Shown piece after piece: positions 1-6,604 of a stretch of DNA of 7,788 nucleotides (positions are counted from its first letter, which is position 1; every line of letters starts with the position of its first letter). Source of the DNA: Marinilabilia sp046483585 (GTDB lineage: Bacteria; Bacteroidota; Bacteroidia; Bacteroidales; Marinilabiliaceae); contig JAWOCV010000087.1 of the NCBI GenBank assembly GCA_046483585.1, positions 1-7,788 of the forward strand, in the 5' to 3' direction. The position numbers and the translations under genes were made by a program. Under the pieces are notes generated by a model. The model saw only the letters and a program-made list of their open reading frames with translations, had not been told where the DNA came from and made no database searches.

Positions 1-717
1 GACATCGACCCGTTCCAGACGGTTCAGGGATGGTGGAATACGGATGACAACGATTATGAGGCTCCCTCGGAACATCTGTTTGAGATGCTGAATATTGAAT
101 CTACTGACCAAAACGGGAAATATGAATTTGGCGATGGCGATGTTTATATCGTGCGTCAGGATCCAAAAGAGTTTGTTTTGGAGGAAGACAACGATACCGG
201 TTATGTTGATATTGTCAGGGAAATGTACGAGGCCGCTGGTTCCGAAACATTGAATTTTAAGAACAGCTTATATTTGGAACGGGGCCCTTATGATATTGTC
301 GCTGTTATGGATGAAAGCATCAATGATGAGCCGTTTGTCGTTGATGAACCTGTTATTGATCTTTTCGATAGTGAATTGCCGGTTCTTTCTCAAAGGGCCG
401 TGCAGCCCGGAGAACAAGTGTTGTTGTTTAACCTGGGCAGGATAGAAAATCGTGATAAACCGCAGGTGCTTGCGACCGCCGCAAGAGTTTCTGAAGAGGA
501 GACCGGAAGCAGCAGCTACTCCTTTGTGGCTAAAAGTCCTGCCAATACCACCAATAGTATGCGTATCTTATTGCCTGAAGAACCAGAAGAAGCTGAGCTG
601 ACGCTTAAGGGACAAGAGATATCCGACTTTGAGCAATCATGGGATGGCGGGTCCAATACTTGTTTTCTGAGTTTTGAAAACTCTCCTGACGGGGTGAGAG
701 TTGAGTTGAAGTGGTGA
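1..717 (+). CDS. C-terminal part of a large protein, possibly a glycoside hydrolase (5' end outside window)
   Basis: The reading frame is open from base 1 to the TGA at 715-717, giving 238 codons; the true start lies outside the window, and the internal ATG at 85 is unlikely to be the start because the frame continues upstream with protein-like sequence (WWNTDDNDYEAPSEHLFEML). The visible part is acidic. It holds a stretch of the type GDGDVYIVRQDPKEF followed by YLERGPYDIVAVMDES and then a segment reading VIDLFDSELPVL...PGEQVLLFNLG. The last 100 residues alternate hydrophobic and polar residues like a beta-sandwich. This arrangement is reminiscent of the end of a large secreted carbohydrate-active enzyme (end of a barrel or amidotransferase-like domain, then beta domains), but I do not recognise the family with certainty and no catalytic residue can be assigned. 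It shares its strand with the glycosidases downstream but is separated from them by 218 bases, so operon membership is open. Confidence 0.8.
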   Translation, partial: DIDPFQTVQGWWNTDDNDYEAPSEHLFEMLNIESTDQNGKYEFGDGDVYIVRQDPKEFVLEEDNDTGYVDIVREMYEAAGSETLNFKNSLYLERGPYDIVAVMDESINDEPFVVDEPVIDLFDSELPVLSQRAVQPGEQVLLFNLGRIENRDKPQVLATAARVSEEETGSSSYSFVAKSPANTTNSMRILLPEEPEEAELTLKGQEISDFEQSWDGGSNTCFLSFENSPDGVRVELKW

Positions 718-935
718 TATTCTACTGGCAATCATTGTCGTTCTTTTTAATAATGGCATGGTTATGAGAAAGATGCCGCAGTGTTTTTTCATGGTTTTTT
801 AACCGGGAAAAAACGGAAGTGGGGGGATATATTCAGAAATATGACGGAGATTGAAGTTAAAAATGGAGTATTTTTTGTGATCAGGGGATGTGAATTTGCT
901 TTTTCTTTCGATCTTAGCAAATAAAAATTTAACCA
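718..935. other. Intergenic region with nested hairpin; no gene supported
   Basis: This gap of 218 bases separates the truncated upstream gene from the Gfo/Idh/MocA gene. It is A/T-rich with several T and A homopolymer runs and contains the hairpin described at 783-814. The only open frame of note is a 27-codon one at 841-924, ending 11 bases before the next start; it has no recognisable features and is not called. I found no perfect TAnnTTTG promoter box; the nearest (TGAATTTG, 891-898) has one mismatch and no well-spaced TTG element. Confidence 0.6.
783..814. repeat. Nested inverted repeat (hairpin)
   Basis: GTTTTTTC at 783-790 is the exact reverse complement of GAAAAAAC at 807-814. Inside it, GGTT (793-796) pairs with AACC (801-804) around a TTTT loop, leaving a 2x2 internal loop. 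It lies about 65 bases after the upstream stop codon. No T-run follows on either strand, so it is not a classical intrinsic terminator, though it could form an RNA end or stabilise one. Confidence 0.5.
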
Positions 936-2045
936 ATGAGAAATCATATTCTACTCTTCTTGATTACGATCCTGTTTGTTTGCACGTTAAAAACGAAGGG
1001 ACAGGAGCAGGACCCCATCCGTCTCGCCGTGGCCGGCACATCCCACGGCCATCTTTCCTTCATTCTGGACCGCCCTGATAAAGGCGATTTTGAGTTGGTC
1101 GGTGTATTCGAACTTGATCAGGAATTGACTCAAACCGTTGCAGACCGGTATGAACTTTCCGACGATTTACTGTTTTCCGATCTGGAGAAAATGCTTGATG
1201 AGGTTGAACCCGAAGCAGTTGTTGGGTTTGGGTCCGTATTTTCCCACCTTGAAGTCGTGGAAGCCTGTGCCCCGCGGGGCATTCATGTGATGGTAGAGAA
1301 GCCCCTGGCTGTGAATATGTCGCATGCCTCAAGGATGGCAGATCTTGCACGGGAACATGACATCCATCTTCTGACCAATTACGAAACTTCCTGGTATCCC
1401 ACTACCATGAAGTCCATGCAGATGCTGCGGAATGATAATTTTACCGGTCCGTTGAGAAAGGTCGTCTTCCATCACGGTCATCAGGGGCCTGTTGAAATAG
1501 GTGTTGGCAAGTACTTTCTGGACTGGCTGATTGATCCGGTTTTGAACGGCGGTGGTGCCATCGTCGATTTTGGTTGTTACGGGGCCAATATTATGACCGC
1601 TCTTACACGGGGTGAAAAGCCGGAGTCGGTGACCGCCGTGACCCGGCAGTTCAAGCCCGATGTTTACCCCGAGGTGGATGATGAAGCTACCATCATTGTT
1701 TCCTATCCCGAATCACAGGCCATTATCCAGGCTTCATGGAACTGGCCGTTTAACCGCAAAGACATGGAGATTTACGGTGCCACCGGTTACATAAAAGCCG
1801 ATAACGATGAGAAGATGCGGGTCCGAAGCGAGGATATGGAACAGGAAAAACAAAAATCCATTACGCCCGGAGAGGTTGATGTTTACGAAGATCCTTTTGC
1901 TTATTTTTATGATGTGATAAAGGGAAATATTGAAGTGGAGCGTTATGGACTCTATTCCCTCAAGAATAATATCCGGGTTGTCAAAATCCTCGATGCCGCA
2001 CGTCAATCGGCAGAGACCGGTGAGACTGTTTTTTGGGACGAGTAA
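936..2045 (+). CDS. Exported Gfo/Idh/MocA-family oxidoreductase-like protein
   Basis: A 369-residue protein of the usual length for the Gfo/Idh/MocA family. Residues 1-22 form a Sec-type signal peptide (one Arg, hydrophobic core LLFLITILFV, probable cleavage before Gln23); a lipoprotein reading around Cys16 is weak. The N-terminal Rossmann domain starts with IRLAVAGTSHGHLSFIL (28-44), where the usual GxGxxG loop is replaced by a GTSHGH form. The family signature EKP is at 121-123, its Lys122 being the conserved active-site lysine. The C-terminal alpha/beta domain carries GGGAIVDFGCYGANIM (205-220), the DxGCY version of the catalytic motif, with Tyr215 where many relatives have His. Known members oxidise or reduce sugars with NAD(P); exported relatives such as GH109 use tightly bound NAD to hydrolyse glycosides. 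The substrate is unknown. It ends 53 bases before the GH92 gene with no terminator between them, so the two are probably cotranscribed. The ATG at 936 was chosen because it gives the complete signal peptide. Confidence 0.9.
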   Translation: MRNHILLFLITILFVCTLKTKGQEQDPIRLAVAGTSHGHLSFILDRPDKGDFELVGVFELDQELTQTVADRYELSDDLLFSDLEKMLDEVEPEAVVGFGSVFSHLEVVEACAPRGIHVMVEKPLAVNMSHASRMADLAREHDIHLLTNYETSWYPTTMKSMQMLRNDNFTGPLRKVVFHHGHQGPVEIGVGKYFLDWLIDPVLNGGGAIVDFGCYGANIMTALTRGEKPESVTAVTRQFKPDVYPEVDDEATIIVSYPESQAIIQASWNWPFNRKDMEIYGATGYIKADNDEKMRVRSEDMEQEKQKSITPGEVDVYEDPFAYFYDVIKGNIEVERYGLYSLKNNIRVVKILDAARQSAETGETVFWDE

Positions 2046-2098
2046 CCCCCCAAATTAAGAACCTGGAAGTTTTGTGTGTAACCTAAAACAGCTATTTT

Positions 2099-4378
2099 AT
2101 GAAACTTTCAAGAACGATGCTGATGGCATTGGCGCTGGTGCTGATGCTGTCGGCCCCGGGAAAGGTGTTTCCCGGAGAACGGGAACCTGTGGATTATGTC
2201 AATTCCTACATCGGAAACATCAGTCATCTGCTGGTACCGACGTATCCCACCATCCATTTGCCCAACAGTATGTTGCGCGTATATCCCGAGCGAAATGATT
2301 ATACCGGTGATCGTTTGGGTGGTTTGCCATTGATCATTACCAGTCACAGAGGTAGTTCGGCTTTTAATCTGAGTCCTTATCAGGGTGATGAATCTGAGTT
2401 GAAACCGGTAATTGATTACAGCTACGATTTTGAAGAAGTCACCCCTTATTCCTATTCCGTTTATTTCGATGAACAGGAGACTTTTATTGACTTTGGACTG
2501 TCTCACCAGTCGGCCATCTATGATGTCCGGTTTCAGAAGGATGCGGAATCGTATCTAATTGTGAATTCCACCAACGGCGAACTGAGATGGGATGGTCAAT
2601 CCCTTTCCGGACACCAGATTGTTCAAAGCGAGATGGGAGGAAAACAGACAAGGATTTTTCTTTCATTGCATCCGGAAAACTTGCCTGATGAGGTTTATGT
2701 GCTGGATGAAGAAGAGCTTCACAGCGGAACAGAAGCGCGGGGAGAAGATGCCTGTATTGTGTTGAAATATTCGAAGGGCATTAATGATCTGAAGGTGCGG
2801 TATGGAATTTCCCTGATCGATGCCGATCAGGCCAGGAAAAATTTCGAAAGGGAAGTAGCCGGAGCCGAAATTTCCCAGCTTCATAAAGAAGGCCGTAAAA
2901 AATGGAATGAAGCCCTTGGAAAAATTGATATCAAAGGAGGCTCTAAAGACGAGAAATCAGTTTTTTATACATCCCTTTACCGGACTTACGAGCGACCGGT
3001 TAACATATCAGAAGACGGCCGGTATTACAGTGCATTTGACGGTCAGGTGCATGACGACAACGGGACACCGTTTTATACCGACGACTGGATATGGGATACT
3101 TACCGGGCCACTCATCCATTGCGGGTGATCATTGAACCCGAACTGGAGGCCGATATCATCAACTCATTCCTGCGGATGGCCGGGCAGATGGACAACTTCT
3201 GGTTGCCAACTTTTCCGGAAATTACTGGGGACAGCCGGCGGATGAATTCCAACCACGGGGTGGCGACCATCATCGATTCCTACAGGAAGGGAGTGGACGG
3301 ATTTGATCTTGAAAGAGCCTATGAAGCCAGCCGTCGCGCCATAACGGAAAAAACACTTGCACCATGGTCGGGCGCTCCGGCCGGCGAACTTGATGAGTTC
3401 TATAAAGAACATGGCTACATTCCGGCCCTTGGCCCTGATGAAGAAGAACACATCCCGGAAGTGGGGGAGCATGAAAAGCGACAGCCTGTACCTGTTACCC
3501 TCGGTACCGCTTATGATGAATGGTGTCTGGCCCAAATTGCTCAGGAACTGGGAAAAGAAGAAGATTATGAGCGCTTTTTGTCCGATGCATATAATTACAG
3601 GAATTTGTTCCATCCCGAGACGCACTTTTTCCATCCCAAAGATTCGGCTGGTGAGTTTATTCAGCCTTTTGATTACCGGTTTTCCGGTGGACTGGGTGCA
3701 CGTGAGTATTATGGCGAAAACAACGGTTGGGTTTACCGTTGGGATGTGCCCCACAATGTTGCTGATCTGGTTGATTTGATGGGCGGTCCGGAAAATTTTG
3801 TGGCCAATATGGATTCCATGTTTGCTGAGCCATTGGGTGTTGGATTGAAGTTTGAGTTTTATTCACAATTGCCTGATCATACGGGTAATGTGGGCCAGTT
3901 TTCCATGGCCAACGAACCCTCTTTGCACATTCCGTACCTGTACAATTATGGCAGAGCACCCTGGAAAACACAAAAGCGCATCAGGACCTTGTTGGACCAG
4001 TGGTTCCGCAACGATTTAATGGGCGTTCCCGGTGATGAAGACGGCGGGGGCATGTCGGCTTTTGTCGTATTTTCCCAGATGGGTTTTTACCCCGTTACCC
4101 CGGGCTTGCCCATGTACAACATTGGAAGTCCCACTTTCGAAGAAGCCACAGTTAATCTTCCCAACGGAGAAACCTTTAAGGTCATTGCCCGGAATTATGC
4201 GCCTGAAAACAAATACATCCAGTTTGCCAGGCTGAATGGCGAAAACTGGAATAAGCCCTGGTTCCGGCATCAGGATATCACTGAAGGCGGCACCCTGGAG
4301 TTGTTTATGGGGAAATATCCCAATAAAGAATGGGGGGCTTCTCCTGAGGATGTACCGCCATCGTTTTCAATGGATTGA
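2099..4378 (+). CDS. Exported GH92 family alpha-mannosidase (divergent)
   Basis: A 759-residue protein of typical GH92 length. GH92 enzymes are calcium-dependent exo-acting alpha-mannosidases that invert configuration and trim mannose from N-glycans, yeast mannan and related polymers. Residues 1-26 are a signal peptide (hydrophobic core MLMALALVLMLSAP). An N-terminal beta-sandwich begins with DYVNSYIGN (32-40), the counterpart of the usual VNPFIGT; the (alpha/alpha)6 barrel follows from about residue 265. Barrel signatures are WDTYRATHP (332-340), GENNGWVY (539-546) with the presumed general acid Glu540, NEPSLHIPYLYNY (605-617), and GVPGDEDGGGMSAF (642-655) with the presumed base pair Asp646/Asp648. 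The Glu-to-Asp spacing of about 107 fits characterised members. The C-terminal part (WKTQ, FYPVTPG, IGSPTFEEATVNLPNG, ENKYIQ, LNG) is textbook GH92. Two regions diverge: residues 38-96 and the segment 370-387 (TGDSRRMNSNHG), where most members have a T-x-CMxGYH type loop, so linkage specificity cannot be predicted. An intrinsic terminator follows. Confidence 0.93.
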   Translation: MKLSRTMLMALALVLMLSAPGKVFPGEREPVDYVNSYIGNISHLLVPTYPTIHLPNSMLRVYPERNDYTGDRLGGLPLIITSHRGSSAFNLSPYQGDESELKPVIDYSYDFEEVTPYSYSVYFDEQETFIDFGLSHQSAIYDVRFQKDAESYLIVNSTNGELRWDGQSLSGHQIVQSEMGGKQTRIFLSLHPENLPDEVYVLDEEELHSGTEARGEDACIVLKYSKGINDLKVRYGISLIDADQARKNFEREVAGAEISQLHKEGRKKWNEALGKIDIKGGSKDEKSVFYTSLYRTYERPVNISEDGRYYSAFDGQVHDDNGTPFYTDDWIWDTYRATHPLRVIIEPELEADIINSFLRMAGQMDNFWLPTFPEITGDSRRMNSNHGVATIIDSYRKGVDGFDLERAYEASRRAITEKTLAPWSGAPAGELDEFYKEHGYIPALGPDEEEHIPEVGEHEKRQPVPVTLGTAYDEWCLAQIAQELGKEEDYERFLSDAYNYRNLFHPETHFFHPKDSAGEFIQPFDYRFSGGLGAREYYGENNGWVYRWDVPHNVADLVDLMGGPENFVANMDSMFAEPLGVGLKFEFYSQLPDHTGNVGQFSMANEPSLHIPYLYNYGRAPWKTQKRIRTLLDQWFRNDLMGVPGDEDGGGMSAFVVFSQMGFYPVTPGLPMYNIGSPTFEEATVNLPNGETFKVIARNYAPENKYIQFARLNGENWNKPWFRHQDITEGGTLELFMGKYPNKEWGASPEDVPPSFSMD

Positions 4379-4400
4379 TGTCGCTGTTAAATAATTTCAC

Positions 4401-4431
4401 CCCGGTTGGTTTTTGTTTCAACCGGGTTTTT
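4401..4431 (+). terminator. Intrinsic terminator after the GH92 gene
   Basis: CCCGGTTG (4401-4408) and CAACCGGG (4419-4426) form a perfect 8-bp G/C-rich stem around a 10-base T-rich loop, followed directly by TTTTT (4427-4431). It starts 22 bases after the GH92 stop codon and should end the transcript carrying the Gfo/Idh/MocA and GH92 genes. Confidence 0.9.
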
Positions 4432-4449
4432 ATTCAAAAAGAAAGATTG

Positions 4450-4457
4450 TATCTTTC
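4450..4457 (+). promoter_or_regulatory. Possible Bacteroidota -7 promoter box before the GH29 gene
   Basis: TATCTTTC matches the Bacteroidota primary-sigma box TAnnTTTG at five of six fixed positions and lies 24 bases before the ATG, just beyond a strong terminator. A separate promoter here is expected from that layout. No good TTG -33 element is present at the usual distance (only a T-run near 4427), so the call is weak. Confidence 0.3.
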
Positions 4458-4481
4458 CCGTAAATATTAATTGGTGGGATT

Positions 4482-6296
4482 ATGATTATTAATAATCATT
4501 CAGTTTGTTTGCTCTCTGCTCTTATCTTCTTTTCCTGTTTCGCTTTTTCTGCCAATGGCCAGGAGAATACCAACGAACGGGCCCGTTGGTTTACCGATGC
4601 CCGTTTCGGAATGTTCATCCACTGGGGTGTTTACAGTGGGGCAGAGGGAAGCTGGAAAGGTGAAAAGCTGCGCAATGACAATGATTATGCCGAATGGATC
4701 AAGTATCGCAACCGCATTGGGCGTGATGAATACCTAAGTCTGCTCGAACGGTTTGACTGGGATGAAATAGAGCCTGAAGAATGGGTGATCCTTGCCAGGA
4801 AGGCAGGCATGAAATACGTGACCATCACCGCCAAACACCATGATGGTTTTGCTTTGTGGAACAGCGATGTGGGGTCGTATCATCTGGGCGAACACACCGA
4901 TCCTCCGCGGGATGTCATCCGGGAGCTGGCCGATGCCTGTCAGAAGCACGGTTTAAAACTGGGCCTTTATTACTCCCATTGGATCGATTGGGCGCATGAA
5001 TATGGATGGGATCATACCATGGAGCTTACCGGTATTTCAAAGGAGGCGTATGACCAGTATTGGCAGGAAAAGGTAATCCCCCAGGTACGGGAGTTGCTTA
5101 CCGGTTATGGAGAAATAGACATGTTTTGGTTCGATATGTGGATCCATCACTCCGAAACGGTCATCACAAAAGAACAGTTGATGCAACTCAAAGATTTGAT
5201 CCGGGAGCTGCAACCCAACTGTATTGTTAACAGTCGTCTGGGACTCTCACTGGAAGAAGATCCGGATGTTGATTTCAAGACTTTGGGCGATAACCAACTT
5301 GGCAGTAAAAAAGAGGACTTCCCCTGGCAATCACCGGCAACGGTCGCCCATTCCTGGGGATTTCATGCCGGAGATACGGAATGGAAATCCACAACCACAC
5401 TTTTGAAATCTCTCATCAATAATGTGAGTCTGAACGGTAATTATATGTTGAACATTGGCCCCCGGGCCAATGGGCATGTGCCCCATGAAATTTCCCAACG
5501 ATTGCTCGAAATAGGCCGATGGCTGGATATTAACGGCGAGTCAATATATGGAGCCGAAGGATTTGAACTGGACAAGGATTTGCATGATTGGGGGAAAATT
5601 ACCTCCAAAAAGTCCGGAAATACTACTAAATTATATCTGCATGTTTTCAATTGGCCGTTAAATAAACAGCTGCCTCTCACCGGCGTTTCCACGCGTCCCG
5701 CAAGGGTCTACATGCTGGCCGACAAACAAAAAGAAACCCTTTCTTTTCAGCACAATGGTGTTTTTACCAACATTGACCTGCCGGCCACACAACCCGGTCC
5801 TTATGTGTCGGTGGTTGTGGTGGAATATGATTCAGAACCGGAATATGAGAATGATTTGGTGGCCAGGAACACTTTTGGCGGATATTCCCTTACACCTGAA
5901 AATCTCCTCAATGCTGATGGGCGACCGGATGTTCAGCCTAAAAGGAAGAATGGTACCGTTCCTGAGCACGTGGTCATGACCTCTCCTCAAAAGTTCAAAT
6001 GGAAAATTTATGTGGATGAACCCGGAAATAAAACTGTGGATGTTTCTTACAGTTTTCAGGGTGAAGACCCGGAAAGCAATATTGAAGTTAAAGCTGCCGG
6101 CAGCGTGATTTCTCATAAGGTTAAACCAACCGGCCAAACCGTTGGCGAACCCAATCAGGATTGGGTGATCGATGATTTCCAATCCCATCGTGTGGGTGAG
6201 TTCTCTTTCCCCGGCACAGGTGTTTATGAAATTGATGTGATGGTGGAACCCGCCGGTAATGAAGAGATTAAATTCCAGTGGGTTTGGGTGGAATAG
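4482..6296 (+). CDS. Exported GH29 family alpha-L-fucosidase with C-terminal extension
   Basis: A 604-residue protein predicted to release alpha-linked L-fucose by the GH29 retaining mechanism. Residues 1-26 are a signal peptide (core LLSALIFFSCFAF, likely cleavage before Gln27). The (beta/alpha)8 barrel spans about 32-355: WFTDARFGMFIHWGVYS (36-52) with His47, AKHHDGFALW (117-126) with His119/His120, and FWFDMW (215-220) with the nucleophile Asp218. FPWQSPATVAHSWGF (280-294) matches the segment that normally reads WE-x-x-T...SWGY, but the Glu after Trp, which is the acid/base in human FUCA1-type enzymes, is Gln283 here. LNGNYMLNIGPRANG (317-331) is the conserved end of the barrel. A beta-sandwich follows to about residue 450, then some 150 further residues not needed for GH29 activity, beta-rich and possibly carbohydrate-binding. 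An intrinsic terminator upstream suggests its own transcript. Family assignment is sure; catalytic competence and linkage preference are not. Confidence 0.93.
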   Translation: MIINNHSVCLLSALIFFSCFAFSANGQENTNERARWFTDARFGMFIHWGVYSGAEGSWKGEKLRNDNDYAEWIKYRNRIGRDEYLSLLERFDWDEIEPEEWVILARKAGMKYVTITAKHHDGFALWNSDVGSYHLGEHTDPPRDVIRELADACQKHGLKLGLYYSHWIDWAHEYGWDHTMELTGISKEAYDQYWQEKVIPQVRELLTGYGEIDMFWFDMWIHHSETVITKEQLMQLKDLIRELQPNCIVNSRLGLSLEEDPDVDFKTLGDNQLGSKKEDFPWQSPATVAHSWGFHAGDTEWKSTTTLLKSLINNVSLNGNYMLNIGPRANGHVPHEISQRLLEIGRWLDINGESIYGAEGFELDKDLHDWGKITSKKSGNTTKLYLHVFNWPLNKQLPLTGVSTRPARVYMLADKQKETLSFQHNGVFTNIDLPATQPGPYVSVVVVEYDSEPEYENDLVARNTFGGYSLTPENLLNADGRPDVQPKRKNGTVPEHVVMTSPQKFKWKIYVDEPGNKTVDVSYSFQGEDPESNIEVKAAGSVISHKVKPTGQTVGEPNQDWVIDDFQSHRVGEFSFPGTGVYEIDVMVEPAGNEEIKFQWVWVE

Positions 6297-6422
6297 ACAA
6301 AAGGAAGGTGGGGTTAACCTGAATCAATAGTCTGTTAAACTTTTGTAAGTATTTGTTGTTCAATTGTTTAAAATCGAAGCATCCTTTGTGTTAAAATACG
6401 GATTATCAACATCATACGATTC

Positions 6423-6460
6423 ATCTTAAATCTTAAATCTAAAAATCTAACGATCTATTG
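6423..6460. repeat. Short direct repeat, five ATCT-phased units
   Basis: Five consecutive units begin with ATCT: ATCTTAA (6423), ATCTTAA (6430), ATCTAAAA (6437), ATCTAACG (6445) and ATCTATTG (6453), with periods of 7, 7, 8 and 8 bases. The first two are identical. The array is too short and too degenerate for CRISPR; it could be replication slippage or a small protein-binding array. Confidence 0.6.
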
Positions 6461-6465
6461 TGAAT

Positions 6466-6510
6466 AGGACTTGCTGAAAAATTGGTTTGCTGACTTTTTC
6501 AGCCGAGCCT
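6466..6510. repeat. Imperfect inverted repeat (hairpin or remnant element ends)
   Basis: The 16 bases at 6466-6481 match the reverse complement of 6495-6510 at 12 positions, including a perfect 9-bp arm GCTGAAAAA (6473-6481) / TTTTTCAGC (6495-6503), separated by 13 bases. A second GCTGA at 6489-6493 can pair alternatively with TCAGC at 6499-6503. No T-run follows the 3' arm, so a standard terminator is unlikely, although a read-through block for the GH29 transcript cannot be excluded. The arms also resemble insertion-sequence termini in style, but no transposase is nearby. Confidence 0.55.
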
Positions 6511-6604
6511 GCTTATGTATAAGGTAGTTTAAGAGAAAAAATTTCAATATTTTACATATTTAACCCCTAACTGCTGTTGTCTTATCCTTTAATGTTGTGA
6601 TATT

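Larger units (their letters stand above)
6297..6604. other. 308-base A/T-rich intergenic region with repeats; no gene
   Basis: No frame on either strand exceeds a couple of dozen codons. The region holds the ATCT-phased repeat (6423-6460) and the imperfect inverted repeat (6466-6510), annotated separately. The last 90 bases before the PTE-like gene are strongly A/T-rich, as expected of a promoter/leader region, but no convincing TAnnTTTG box with a spaced TTG partner was found. Near matches are AACTTTTG at 6338-6345, too far upstream, and TTGGTTTG at 6482-6489, inside the inverted repeat. No T-tailed terminator for the GH29 gene is evident. Confidence 0.6.

Noticed and set aside
841..924. 27-codon frame (begins MTEIEVKNG) ending 11 bases before the Gfo/Idh/MocA start
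   Set aside because: Too short, no recognisable motif, no initiation signal; possible by chance in an A/T-rich gap.
890..1078. 62-codon frame starting before the Gfo/Idh/MocA gene
   Set aside because: Runs into the real gene in another frame; composition is that of an out-of-frame shadow.
3164..3754. 196-codon frame on the minus strand
   Set aside because: Antisense to the GH92 barrel, with no domain or signal; the + strand frame is unambiguous.
6423..6460. CRISPR-like array
   Set aside because: Units are only 7-8 bases with no spacers and no cas genes nearby.
6482..6489. TTGGTTTG as a promoter box with TTG at 6458-6460
   Set aside because: One mismatch in the box, a 21-base spacer, and it lies in the loop of the inverted repeat over 100 bases from the gene; too weak to call.
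6466..6510. Complete insertion sequence or MITE
   Set aside because: No transposase, no target-site duplication seen, and only 13 bases between the arms.
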